From Synura sp. LO234KE (lineage: Eukaryota > Sar > Synurophyceae > Synurales > Mallomonadaceae): 17,294 nucleotides of DNA. Below, one piece after another: positions 1-9,513 of this stretch. Positions within the stretch are counted from its first letter, which is position 1, and every line of letters starts with the position of its first letter. A program made the translations under genes and the position numbers. Location: NCBI GenBank assembly GCA_015143735.1, contig VKHC01000143.1:1-17294 (forward strand), in the 5' to 3' direction. Below the pieces are notes generated by a model that saw only the letters and a program-made list of their open reading frames with translations, made no database searches and was not told where the DNA came from.

Positions 1-1
1 G

Positions 2-130
2 AAATACTTAGATTCTCTTCATGTCATACATGATCTTGAAACAGCTGGTCAACAAGGACAAGTTAATATATTACCTAAATTTTATGAAAACTATTCATTC
101 GAGGAAGAAGAAAAGCTATATAGCGCATGA
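2..130 (+). CDS. 3' end of an open frame entering from the left edge
   Basis: The frame is open from the window edge for 42 codons and ends at TGA 128-130. The encoded tail is hydrophilic, with a run of four glutamates close to the C-terminus. I do not recognise it. It has the same orientation as the decayed coding region that starts at 364 and could be the end of a neighbouring gene of the same inserted element, but that is inference. It could also be a chance open frame, since only 129 bases are visible. Confidence 0.3.
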   Translation, partial: KYLDSLHVIHDLETAGQQGQVNILPKFYENYSFEEEEKLYSA

Positions 131-363
131 CCATATCTACTTGTTTTTTATATTCTTTTGAAAAATTTATTACTTAGATCAGATATTGACTAAACATGAC
201 TATTTGATAATAGCCGGAACACCCCTAGGAGCTATATTGTAGTTCGGGCGAGCAAAACAGGTGATTCGTGATTCGTGAAGCTTGGGGTTTTTCACAATGA
301 CGTGAATTTTGTATGTAGGTAAGTTTTAAGGGAATATAGCGTAAAAGTAAAGTAATAATCAGA
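131..363. other. Non-coding spacer with a short tandem repeat
   Basis: No convincing reading frame is seen. The only structure is a 7-bp unit, gtgattc, repeated two and a half times at 261-278. The spacer separates the left-edge frame from the decayed coding region that begins at 364. Confidence 0.5.
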
Positions 364-1975
364 ATGAAATTCCTGTCGTTGAATTTGCTTTATTTTTTGG
401 TACTTCATGATGGCTTTAAAATGGGATGTAGACAATATTTTCGGAAATCCTTAGCTTCAACTGTAAAAATGGAAGTGACGACCGAAGATAAACAAGCCCA
501 AACGAAATCTACTAAACTTGAACGAATAATTGATGATTTGTCGGCAAGAAATATGGATATGGTCAATATTTTTATGGCAAAAGACTTTCGGACTTATCTG
601 AAGAGGATTATCAAAGCCTTATCCGTAGGACCGCATAGAAATTCCGGATGAGGATACACCGATGGAGGATAATGCCATATTAATAATGGGACTTAGAATC
701 TATTGGTCAGTGGATAGCTTTTGATCTCGCTGAGAAAGGATTTAGGATAAGAATTGCAACTGAAAATCTGAAGATGCTGTATATATATTTGGTTTGCCTG
801 GAGTGAATGTCGATATGATTGAACTAGGACCCGATAGTAACGAACAGCGTACATTAAAGCTGTACAAGGAGCCCAAGCGATTGTGCTATGTGGTAATTTT
901 AATGCAAAATATGATTTTAATGTGGGGACCAACGACAGATACCTAACGGTTGTCAGTAAGACTTTAGATTTATTAACTCGGGCAGGAAAAGCAGGTGTTA
1001 CTTTTGATGTCCAAAAAATTGCCTTAGTTTCCCGTGTAGTACCATGGATAGGTGAAGCTACAATGCAGATTTTAATAAAGTATTGAATAAAATAAACTTG
1101 AAAATGATGAGGATTTGCCGACGAACCCGACGTCTTGGAAAGAATTTCTTCGATAATAGGGCAGAAAGCAAATAAATTTCAATTTATTTGATTCGCTGTT
1201 GGGCGCGGTAGATAATCCATTGTTTTCAAAATTTCATAAAGGCCATGTTCAACTAGAAAATTATTGAACAATCTAATTTCGGAACTATGTTATTATCCGC
1301 GCTCCGAGTTATGTTGCGCCTTATCGGAAGCCTTCACTATATGAGCTTAAATGTGTCCAATCTCCTGGCGATGTCACGAAGAACGATATTGCGCTGTCAT
1401 TAACTGCGGGCATTCTCTGTCTCTAAATATTGGTGTATTGGATTTCGCTGAATGTGTAGTACATCGCTATTAAGTGACTTGACAAGAGCCGTTACTTTTA
1501 CTATATGCGAAGATCCTGGAGCGCTGCTAATTCGTCAGTATGAGAAAGACAACAAGGAGGATGAGGATTTCATAGAAAATCAAAAGAATAACAAAGTCAG
1601 ATTGGAGGGCGGAAACGAAGTGGAGGTCGACGATGACGTGAATTATTTAGACGACGGTGAATACAGTTACGTTGGAGAAATAACATTTCTGAACAAACTT
1701 TTGGAATTATTTTTAATCTTCCCTTCCAAAAAAACGAAATTTTGGATAAAATTTATAATGAGGAGAAATTGTAAGGAAAGCTGCGAAGGGCCCATCGCGC
1801 CCTTTCCGAAACTCTTACTACAGTATATTGAATATGTCTCCTGAAGATATTCGAACAGCCTACGTAATTAGACGTGAGGATCGTATTTGTCGCAGTTGAG
1901 CGAAGATGAGGTGTGGAGAATTATTGGAAGAATCTGTTCTTTGATTTGAAGAGAGACTCAAGTCGTTAGCTCGTT
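364..1975 (+). pseudogene. Decayed coding region, possibly an endogenous viral nucleoprotein
   Basis: This is about 1.6 kb in which protein-like sequence continues but keeps changing frame. Open pieces are 364-651 (95 codons), 883-1086 (67 codons) and 1452-1844 (130 codons). Between and inside them, other frames look more protein-like, for example about 565-633 and 634-722, at about 1100-1160, about 1295-1425 and at 1830-1975. Several frameshifts and stops therefore separate one former gene of roughly 500 residues. The piece at 1452-1844 carries an acidic stretch at residues 33-78 rich in D and E. I do not recognise the family. Total size, an acidic region towards the C-terminus and the lack of introns would suit a nucleoprotein of a negative-strand RNA virus integrated into a host genome. 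A decayed transposon or host gene is equally possible. It cannot make a functional product as it stands. Confidence 0.45.
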
Positions 1976-2520
1976 AATAATTATTCGTTCGTTACTACTA
2001 AATCTACTTAACCACTTACTTTTTAAAATGAGCGTCCGATCGGAAATATTTCCACTATCATTCGCAATTAACCTTTTCACTCGCCTTCGAAGCTAGAAGA
2101 AGAAAGAGGGCGAGCAGATCACTCAAATCCTCATATCTTGCCAGCAAATACGATCGTGGAGGGCTGGGTGAGAAATTCTTGGATCAAAGAGTCTGCGTTG
2201 ATGAACATTTTTGTTTTCCCTCGTTCGTAGATAAAGATCGAGACCGTGTTAGTCGTGATTTCTAGGTTGGGAAAGATGGTGCCATGCGGAGCGAATGCTG
2301 TAGTCCTCGCTCACATGGTGCTTTTGAAGCAGAGAATCAGCCAGGAGGAACAATTCTAGAGAGAAAATCCCTCCGAAATACCAATACTAGTAATTACATC
2401 CATCCATCATTCCTTTAAAACTCTTGTTAATCTTGTCCACCAAACTTGACTCCTTCGCAGTGAGGATATTGTTACTGCTACTAACAACTGGTATGGGACG
2501 ATAGCACAAAGCGTAAGAAG
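1976..2520. other. Gene-free region left of the transposon
   Basis: No reading frame of note, repeat or RNA gene is seen in these 545 bases. The region is moderately AT-rich and ends at the terminal inverted repeat of the transposon that begins at 2521. Confidence 0.5.
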
Positions 2521-2522
2521 TA

Positions 2523-2539
2523 CATCGGTGCACCAAAAT
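2523..2539 (+). repeat. Left terminal inverted repeat
   Basis: The 17 bases catcggtgcaccaaaat are the exact reverse complement of 4665-4681. They are preceded by TA at 2521-2522. Confidence 0.7.
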
Positions 2540-2622
2540 CGTCCATCAAAATGATCCATATCAAATTATATAACAGATGCATCAGTGTGGCTAAAGTCCA
2601 CAACAATCAATAGAGAAGAAAC

Positions 2623-2647
2623 CCAGACTTAGATAACAAATCTGGGC
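2623..2647. repeat. Small inverted repeat in the left arm of the transposon
   Basis: A cccaga half and a tctggg half face each other about 13 bases apart. The same arrangement survives in the copy near 16012-16040, so it belongs to the element. Confidence 0.35.
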
Positions 2648-2745
2648 AACCGCGGACCTAAATCTGGCCGTTTGTTGGCTTATGTGGTCGTTCATCTAAA
2701 TACAACCATATTTTCAAGTGCTGAAAGCTGAAGATAACAGGTGTG

Positions 2746-2759
2746 ACACTTCCTCCATG
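2746..2759 (+). repeat. Left target-site duplication of the nested retroelement
   Basis: The 14 bases acacttcctccatg are repeated exactly at 3335-3348, on either side of the GC-rich insertion. Confidence 0.6.
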
Positions 2760-3334
2760 GGGTGGATAAATGTCCTCCTTGATCAGGTAAATCGTAACAA
2801 CTCCATTTCTAACTCGTGGACCCCGGCACACACCAACTCAGCTGACCCCATAGCCCAGGGGAACGCGGAGGGGTGCGTAACCCCTCATCTCATGACGCAA
2901 CGGCGACCCGTGGCCCCTCCCTCCCGGCACCCGCCTGCAGTACCACCTCGTCACGGGACTCGTCCTCCGGTGCGGAGCCGGACCTCGGATACCCCTGTGC
3001 GTAGCCGTCTGCGCACCCTCCCCCGGAGGGATCCGCGTCTACCACCCTTCGACCCACGCGAGCCCTTGCTCTGGGCGTGCCTTTTTCCGTCGCCTAACTA
3101 AGCTCTTTCGTCCTCATCCTAAGCCTGCTCTCCCTGTTCATGACTACAATTTGGACTTAGTCGGTGACTAATCACTCTCCCCGGGTGTGACATCCGGTTT
3201 TCCCTCTACTCGGTCACGGGACTCGCCACTTGGTACATAGAGGGTAGTTTTTATACGTAGTCTCTTTGGTTAGGGTTATTAACTTTCCTGTTTCTCTCCT
3301 TCTTTTTTGTAATTAACTGTTGGATTTTCGGCAA
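2760..3334 (+). mobile_element. Retroelement copy A (non-LTR or SINE-like), nested
   Basis: About 575 bases, much more GC-rich than the surroundings, are bounded by an exact 14-bp direct repeat. That is the signature of target-primed reverse transcription. The 3' part shares a 45-nt motif (3201-3247) and an end of the form gattttc (3323-3329) with copies at 4943-5028 (minus), 9197-9424 and 10773-10973. A 127-codon frame (2718-3101) runs from the transposon into this element and is rich in proline and arginine. Because its ATG lies outside the insertion it is not a native gene, though a frame starting at the ATG at 2757 lies almost wholly inside. A gtcacgggactcg string occurs twice (about 2948 and 3213). 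No reverse transcriptase is encoded, so this is a short or deleted copy. Confidence 0.6.
3201..3247 (+). repeat. 45-nt conserved motif of the retroelement 3' region (copy A)
   Basis: The core is ggtcacgggactcgccactt followed by ggtacatagaggg. Related strings lie at 9295-9338 and 10840-10885 on the plus strand and within 4943-5028 on the minus strand. The distance from the motif to the gattttc end is 80-90 bases in the three plus-strand copies. Confidence 0.6.
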
Positions 3335-3348
3335 ACACTTCCTCCATG
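3335..3348 (+). repeat. Right target-site duplication of the nested retroelement
   Basis: This is the exact 14-bp partner of 2746-2759 and directly follows the 3' end of copy A. Confidence 0.6.
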
Positions 3349-3653
3349 ACTTTCCTCTTCTTTTCTTCTGATAGCTTCCGCAACAAGTCTGGAAGATTTC
3401 ATTACATTCTTTATTTCATTGTTTCCACATTCGCCTTGTCATTCCATATTCTTCTTCTCGGCGCTTTTGGTGAAGATGAAGGATTAATAAATCCTAATTT
3501 TTTGGAATTTATAATTTCTTTGTAAATTTGTCTCTCCTCTAACTTCTGAACTGCTATTGGGGATCGTAGAACGCATCTTAAATAAAATTATAAAGCGTAG
3601 ATTTCAAGATGCTAACCGGTGACTTAAATAAAAGTTACTCCCCTATGGTGGTG

Positions 3654-3771
3654 CCGCGGTACACGGTATTCAGCTGAGCGATGCCTAAAGCAGAATCTAC
3701 AGCGGTAACACCGTAGGTCACTAGGGTACCGCTGTAGCGGCAAGCCGCCACAGCGGTGCCGTGTACCGCGG
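3654..3771. repeat. GC-rich nested palindrome, possible foldback element
   Basis: The outer arms are ccgcggtacacgg (3654-3666) and its exact reverse complement (3759-3771). Inside, ctacagcggta (3697-3707) pairs with taccgctgtag (3727-3737), and gcggc (3737-3741) with gccgc (3744-3748). The segment is GC-rich inside AT-rich DNA. It is about 118 bases long, carries no gene and could be a small MITE-like insertion. No clear target duplication was found. Confidence 0.5.
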
Positions 3772-4280
3772 TAGATTGTTACGCAGATGGTATGAAATAT
3801 GTATAGAAACTAAACTTATTTGTATGCACGGGGTATCCTTTCGAGGTATCTGTACATGGTGTATATACGAGACGTTGTCGAGATTTTAGAATTTGCTTAA
3901 TATCGTTTCTAAAATACATGATGGAATACTAATTAGATAGATGGATAAAACGATGAACCAATAAAGACTCATGTATTTGAAGATATCTCATTTACAGATG
4001 CTGAGTGTTGTAGAGACTCTCGGGACTGACAAAGAGCTAAGCTCACGATATCTTATCTTCGATAAGTATATTATTTTCCTGATCTTTAACAAAAGATATC
4101 GTTCACTTATTTCTTGCTGAGAAAATCAGCTACCTGCATTGGCATTCTTGTTACTTGTGACATACTGGTGTTGTAATTACCATTCGTTCGTCTTTTTTCC
4201 GGCTGGGTGCTTTCATCAGGCTCACTATCACTTGATTTTCATTGTAGAGTATCAGACCGTGTCAAAGTAATCGAAGTGCG

Positions 4281-4350
4281 TCTTTTAAGAACAATTTATA
4301 TTCCTTCACTTTATCTTCTCTTAAAAACAATCTATGTTTCTTCATTTTAT
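4281..4350. repeat. Diverged 36-bp tandem duplication
   Basis: The 34 bases at 4281-4314 recur at 4317-4350. About six differences are present and all are transitions, which suggests an old duplication within the transposon. Confidence 0.45.
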
Positions 4351-4664
4351 GTTTGAAACACTTATCATAGTCTTGCTGAACAATTGCAGTAAAATTCTTG
4401 ATTCTTACTCAATTATATTTTTTAGCTATCTGACCACTTTCTTAAAACGTGCGTTACTTCATAGTAAAATATGTTCAAGTCGAAGTACAAACATATTCAT
4501 CTGCTACAGGCCACTATAGTAGTAAAAATATTTGACAGGAGGCTATCGAAAGACATTTTCGTCATTTGTATTTTCGTGGTTCACACATACTGCGCAAGCC
4601 TGATTAACCTACCACAAAAATGCAAGTTTTGATTTTTAGCAACAAATGAATTACCTACAGATGA

Positions 4665-4681
4665 ATTTTGGTGCACCGATG
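4665..4681 (-). repeat. Right terminal inverted repeat
   Basis: This is the exact reverse complement of 2523-2539. It is followed by TA at 4682-4683. Confidence 0.7.
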
Positions 4682-4860
4682 TAAGAAAATCATTCAGGAA
4701 TTCACTCGCAGATATCTAATTTATTAAAGAAAATGTAGATGCTTAAAATCGGTTTATTTGATAGTACCAAAACAATTTCAAGAGTTTAGGTTATAGATTA
4801 AAGAAACATCGTGGACAGGCGAATAGTTTTGAATCCTACGCAATATGACTGATAATTGAG

Positions 4861-4891
4861 AGCCCCCTTGTACCAGCTGGCAAACCTCGTA
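4861..4891 (-). repeat. Faint retroelement motif, minus strand
   Basis: On the minus strand the string gccagctggtacaaggggg resembles the gccacttggtacatagaggg core of the retroelement 3' motif. It is diverged and no matching tail was found, so it may be an old remnant next to the younger insertion at 4943-5028. Confidence 0.3.
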
Positions 4892-4927
4892 AGCGCGCGC
4901 AGGAGGCCTCTCCCAATTACGCCCCGC

Positions 4928-4942
4928 AGGAGGACATTTCTA
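4928..4942 (+). repeat. Target-site duplication, left
   Basis: The 15 bases aggaggacatttcta are repeated exactly at 5029-5043 and flank the 86-bp insertion. Confidence 0.65.
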
Positions 4943-5028
4943 TTTTTTTTTTGAAAATCAGCTCGTTAATTACAAGGTTTGTATGTTAAAGGCCTCCCAT
5001 GAACCATGATTCAAGTCCCGTTGCACCG
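4943..5028 (-). mobile_element. Short A-tailed retroelement copy
   Basis: The 86-bp segment begins on the plus strand with ten T (4943-4952), so on the minus strand it is 76 bases plus an A10 tail. It is flanked by an exact 15-bp duplication. On the minus strand its first part resembles the shared retroelement motif (ggtgcaacgggactt, then tggttcatgggagg). Its last part has ttgtaattaac followed by gattttc just before the A tail, matching copy A at 3308-3329. It is therefore a 5'-truncated or internally deleted copy of the same family, retroposed through an RNA intermediate. Confidence 0.6.
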
Positions 5029-5043
5029 AGGAGGACATTTCTA
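5029..5043 (+). repeat. Target-site duplication, right
   Basis: This is the exact partner of 4928-4942. Confidence 0.65.
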
Positions 5044-6410
5044 CTACGCGCAACACATGACATCGTTACCATAATGCGGCAAGAAAGGCTCAGGGACGCG
5101 AGAAATAAGTGGTGAAACGCTGTGAAATGGCTTGCCTCGAGAAGCAGACCACCATGCAACCGAGATATGAAGCTAAATCAGTGAACAAGAGAGTCGCAGT
5201 AAAAATCTGTGTAGCTCAATAAGCTGATCTAGAACGCACGCAGGTGAGAAGGCATCTTATATCTGAAAGCTTTTCCGGCGATCATGCCAGTCGGCGTAGT
5301 CCCCAGCTGTGGGATGTTCCCGCTCTTGAGGTGGACGAGCGCTCAAGAAAATGAATTGATTTGTAGGGAACATCGTTGTTGTTGAAACAAGACCCTGATG
5401 CGGAGGTGGAGGGCGAGGAAGCTCCACCAATCGGGCAGTGAAGGGAGAAGGGCTCGGGGTAAGGGAGTGTACAAATACCAAAGCATTCCACGCCCGTCGT
5501 AGTGAGCGAGCACCAGGGGTCGGGGTCGCCAATATCCTCGAATCAACTTTCAATATAAATCATTTAAGTGGACGAGAAATGATCCTGTGCCCCCGCAGAC
5601 TCCGCAAAACATTCTGCTAAAGCTTGAAAACGGGGGGCCATGTGTCAGTTTTGGGAGTAGTAGCACGGGACTAGTGGTTAAACGCGGACATCAAAGAGTA
5701 ACAACATTGACCCGTTGAGGGAAACCAAGTGGTGCAGTCGCCTTTGATCTGGAGCGATGAGAATCGTCGAAAGCGTTCTGTAAAAAGCCCCCCGAGGCAA
5801 GGGAGAAATTTATATGAGTTCACCGAAGTTGAATGATGCTGAAGCTTAGGCATATAATCCTCCTCATAAAGACCAAATTGACGCTAACGTTGTTCCCAAT
5901 CTTGCCATCTTGTAGCTGTTGCAATACTGTAAAGTTGACAAGTGAAATATCGCAGGATTTTTGCTTAAGTAATTTTGGGAATAATTTAGATTTGCATTCG
6001 AATTCCCTCGCGCTCCAGACTTGAGTTGGTTGGCTCGGCTGAAATTCGGGTCCGGGAGTGACTGTTCGTATAAACTTAAAAATTTTACCTCTGTTAGAAT
6101 CGAGTCCACTGGAGGCCTGAACACTTTTACACTTTTTATTCGAGGAAATACCCTTGAATTCCTTGCTTCTCAACTGCCACTATCTCGGTTAGGTTGAAGA
6201 AACTGGTTTTGCTGATCTCGATTTTTTATCTTACAGCTTACGCTAAAAGCCGTGCCAAAAGAACACCTGCGGTTTTGAAGGTATAATTAACATTGGTCTA
6301 TTGGCATTCAGGCAAAATCTGAGACAAGACTACTAAAAATTACGATTTAAACACGAGTTCGTTCCTAAAGGATTCTAGGTTTTCCTACATACCCGAGGTT
6401 TGTGATTATC
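5044..6410. other. Gene-poor region, no recognised feature
   Basis: Frames of 60-117 codons occur (for example minus 5257-5553 and minus 5820-6173), but none shows a recognisable domain, and several overlap in different frames. The stretch 5260-5550 is more GC-rich than its surroundings and could be a fragment of an unrecognised repeat. A tRNA A-box-like string lies at about 5670-5684, without a partner B box. Confidence 0.4.
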
Positions 6411-7817
6411 ATAAACCGATTCGACTTTGCATTTTTGGACCGGTTTATCTTGAGATAAAGCCGTTTTGATTGGTTTATCCGTTACACAGAAATTTGGGTA
6501 AACCTGTTGCATAAACGGGTTAGTGAAAATAGAACCGGAAAACTTTCAACCCTTCTCAATTATTTGCTGGTTTATCCGATGATAAAGGGGGCTTAATATT
6601 TCTTTTTGTAAATATAAACTGGTCTTGATTAGTTCATTTGTGAATAAAAGCCACCCATTTGTATATAAGCAAGCCCTTTTGATGAGACTCAATTTAGAAT
6701 GTTGGAAAATAAATTTGGTATACTATTCCGGTCCCAAGCTGACGTAATCCTCATTGACAATTTTAAAAATTTCGAAGCACGGTTTTATGTCTCGACTGTT
6801 TTATGTTCCGACCGACACCCGTCTCCATATTTCCAAACACAGAATTGAAATTTTAAAAAAAATCTCCATTTTTGTACATACTTACGATAATAAGAGGGTT
6901 TATAATTATGCACAAAAGACGTAAGTACGTTTCGTCCATCTAAAGTCCAGGATGAAACGCATATCACAGACTGCATGGATTCTACCGCTTAGTGATTTTT
7001 TACAAACCTGTTTATGTTCGTCTTGGAAAAATCACGTTGTTTTCTCGTTATTTTCTTCCAAGTTACTTGAAAATAATGCCGTCGTTCCTCGATGATTCTC
7101 AGTTTTTCCTACTCGTGCGCTCTTAATTTATTCAATTGATAAACCGGCTTAGTCAGTACATATACCTATCGCAGAACTGTGGAATTTAATAATCTGCAGG
7201 ATGCAAACAATTAGCCATGGGTCACATCACTCACATCCAATAATTTTTATTTTCAAGGAAAATGGGTGGACAATAGCCATGGTTATAATTATTTCCTTTG
7301 TAGACCTAATTTTTTTATGAAACCTAGGATTAAAATAACAAAAATTTTCAACCTAAACACTGAATAGTTTCAGATTCAATTTCATTTATCACTAACTCCC
7401 TGTTTGTTTGAACCAAACATTAAAAATCCATTTTGTGATTTGTTTCCACAATGATTCTCGTTTTTTTCTCCATAACCTCCAAGTTTGTGTAGCCACGTCT
7501 TATAAACCGATTCGATCAAAGGGATTCCAAAAACTTCGAACATTGCTCAAAATCAAAACATGACAATTTATGTGTGTACACAAACTTCGTTTACACAGGA
7601 AGACGAAGAATCATCTCGGTGTTTATCTGATAGTACTCATGTTTTTATTGTATTTTTCTTGGCAAGCCCTCGAAGATAGCGTTTTTTCTACGAGTCTTTG
7701 TTTTGATCGCATGAGCTACAGATTGTCAAAACACCAAGTATTTGAAATTTTGATTGTTTTGTTTATTTTTACGCTAATAAAATCGCGAAATAGACCGGCT
7801 GGTCTGATACGGTTTAT
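6411..7817. repeat. Cluster of ATAAACCGG-like motifs in both orientations
   Basis: Versions of the motif occur at 6411 (ataaaccgattcga), 6439 (accggtttatc), 6472 (ggtttatcc), 6498 (gtaaacctg), 6511 (ataaacggg), 6569 (ggtttatcc), 7138 (gataaaccggc), 7502 (an exact repeat of the 14-mer at 6411) and 7810 (cggtttat). Both orientations are used. Dispersed short motifs of this kind are typical of the subterminal regions of some DNA transposons. The 97-codon frame at 7570-7863 is AT-rich and hydrophobic, with no recognised domain, and is probably chance. Confidence 0.4.
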
Positions 7818-7863
7818 TTGTCGTGTTTTAACAAACTTATTGTTTTCCTACGTCAGCTTCTGA

Positions 7864-9196
7864 GTAGACATGTGTCAGATTTTGCCTAACAGCCTCTAGA
7901 TCAACGTTATCTAAGCCTTGGAAGGCCCAGGCGACACCACTCCCGGCTTATATGTTTGGCTGTAAATTACGAGACCTCTTCTCCGGCTTACCTCTGATTG
8001 TCATTGAATTCAAACTCAACGTATACGTGGTCAGAACAGAGCGCAGCGCTTGGATTTTCATATGTCGTAGTTCACGACCATGAGCTTTGCAGCCGAAGTG
8101 CTAGACCTACTATCCCTTCCGCAGGGTATGCGGAGTCACAGTACAGAGCTGCTTCACGAAAGGCACAAGACACTACTGCACAACGCCTCAAAGGAGCGGC
8201 GGCAAGAACTGATCTCCCGGCATTTGCTCCTCTCCTGTTGAGCACGTTTTCTGTCTCTGTCATCACGTTTGCTCCATGTGTGAAATCTCCTGTAACATGC
8301 AATTTATGAAGTACAAATATGTTTCTGAAGTAGCGCTTCCTGCCTAAGCTCACTCACCTTGCTCGGTCACCGGGCGGGCGTCATTCTGACTAGAAAATTG
8401 GAACTAGACTGTACTTCTTCCCACTCGGACTCCTCTAAAGCTGTAACAGCTGTCCTGGCATATGTGATGCGCATCGATGCCCTTTCGGAAGCCAAAAAAC
8501 AGGTCAAGTATGTAGAAGCGATGGTAAGCAATGCCTCGGCTCCACTGCCGTTACTACCACGCGAGTACAAGCCGTTCGCTCCTCGTCTGATAAAAGAGCC
8601 CAAGTGATCTACAGGATAAGGCTAGGTCACGCGCCAGAAGTGTAAATCCTCTGGTCGCATACTCAGAGATCAGGAGTGGCTTCAAACGGTTTATGACACG
8701 ACATAAGGTGAAGTATGCGTAGCACAAGTGCTCACTTTAGATTTACCGCCTCCGATTGGATGGGTGCGTCTTGCTCCACCAACAAAACGAGGGAACTTAC
8801 CGCAATCAACCATGCGTTGTATGGGCCCTTTAAGACCAAAAGGATGCATGCCCCTGAGACCCCTGTCGGAATAATCTCCTCAATGAGAGTGAATGGTGCG
8901 TCCGTCTCTTAGATGATAACTCGATCAAGTCGATGCAACAAACCGACCGGTCAGCGCGTTCGACAAGTCCTTCAGGAAGTTTGCCGGCATAACCAAGGGC
9001 TATCTCCAGTCCTGGATTAAGGCATATAACGAGCCTGAACCGACTTGTAGTTAGAAGTCATCACACCATTTCGGACCTTCCTAACCTCTCCGGCGTCTGA
9101 AAAGGTGTCCTGGTCTTTCTCGGGATCATCTTCGCACTATCGGAGGCGCAACGTGCCCTCTTGTACCGTTCAGCTAATGTGTTTTATGAACGTCGT
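7864..9196. other. Mid-GC region upstream of retroelement copy B
   Basis: This region is more GC-rich than its neighbours and has many short frames on both strands (plus 7998-8309, plus 8359-8607, minus 8072-8353, plus 8715-8912). Protein-like pieces shift frame, for example around 8600-8720 and 9105-9240 on the plus strand. It ends in the 3' region of copy B. It could be the decayed body of a longer member of that retroelement family, but I recognise no reverse transcriptase or endonuclease motif. Confidence 0.35.
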
Positions 9197-9424
9197 GCCC
9201 TTGCCTATGCTTTTTCCCGTCCCTCACGGCTGATTTGCTTGGGGCCTTGTCGGGGACAAATGTTCTCCTCCAATTGTTGACACCGGGAGCTCCTTCCCAC
9301 TAGGTCACGGGATTCACCAGTTGATATACGCGGAGTAGTTGTTCGGTGTGGGGGGTGACTCGGCTTTACTACTTGGTTAGAAATCTGACTCCTTAACTCA
9401 ACGTACTTAAGTTTAAGATTTTCG
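9197..9424 (+). mobile_element. Retroelement copy B, 3' region
   Basis: From gcccttgc (9197) onward the sequence follows copy A (from 3062). It contains the shared motif at 9295-9338 (ggtcacgggattcaccagtt) and a tail of about 86 bases that includes acttggttag and ends in gattttcg at 9424. No target duplication was found because the 5' end is not recognisable. The 93-bp direct repeat begins at or within a few bases of this end. Confidence 0.5.
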
Positions 9425-9513
9425 AGAAAGTAAAATCGCGATTAGCAAAGAAACAATCTCCAAACTATCCCAGATAGCAACCGTCACGGAGAAAAAAACC
9501 TACGAGTATTTTG
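9421..9513 (+). repeat. 93-bp direct repeat, first copy
   Basis: The segment aligns without gaps to 9799-9891 with about six differences. It contains the string gattagcaaagaaacaatct shared by both. The offset is 378 bases. Confidence 0.75.

Larger units (their letters stand above)
2521..4683. mobile_element. Non-autonomous DNA transposon with TIRs and TA duplication
   Basis: The element starts and ends with perfect 17-bp inverted repeats (catcggtgcaccaaaat at 2523-2539 and its reverse complement at 4665-4681), each flanked by TA. A TA duplication suggests a Tc1/mariner-like mechanism, although the TIR also resembles hAT ends. No flanking 8-bp duplication is evident. Both arms recur in the same order at about 15967-16814, which shows that the ends belong to one element. 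No transposase frame is visible. The interior holds a nested retroelement (2760-3334) with its target duplication and a GC-rich palindrome (3654-3771). The 61-aa frame at 4334-4519 is AT-rich and probably chance. Confidence 0.62.

Noticed and set aside
2718-3101. 127-codon proline- and arginine-rich frame
   Set aside because: Its ATG lies in the DNA transposon and most of the frame lies in the nested retroelement, so it is a chimera created by insertion. GC-rich DNA also tends to keep frames open.
5001-5027. tRNA B-box or T-arm-like string gattcaagtcccg
   Set aside because: The flanking bases cannot pair as a T stem, and the string lies in a short retroelement copy whose A tail shows it is read from the other strand.
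5257-5553. 98-codon minus-strand frame with overlapping frames in all phases
   Set aside because: All frames are open together in a GC-rich patch, which points to composition and not selection. No domain is recognised.
5670-5684. tRNA A-box-like string ctagtggttaaacgc
   Set aside because: No B box follows at a suitable distance and no cloverleaf can be drawn. A decayed SINE head remains possible but cannot be supported.
5820-6173. 117-codon minus-strand frame
   Set aside because: No recognisable domain; two other frames over the same bases are also open, and no context supports a gene.
6411-7817. Interstitial telomere repeat
   Set aside because: The ggtttat strings are dispersed single motifs in both orientations and do not form tandem telomere units.
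7570-7863. 97-codon hydrophobic frame, possible small membrane protein
   Set aside because: Its hydrophobic stretches follow from T-rich DNA, and it lies in a repeat-motif cluster without other gene signals.
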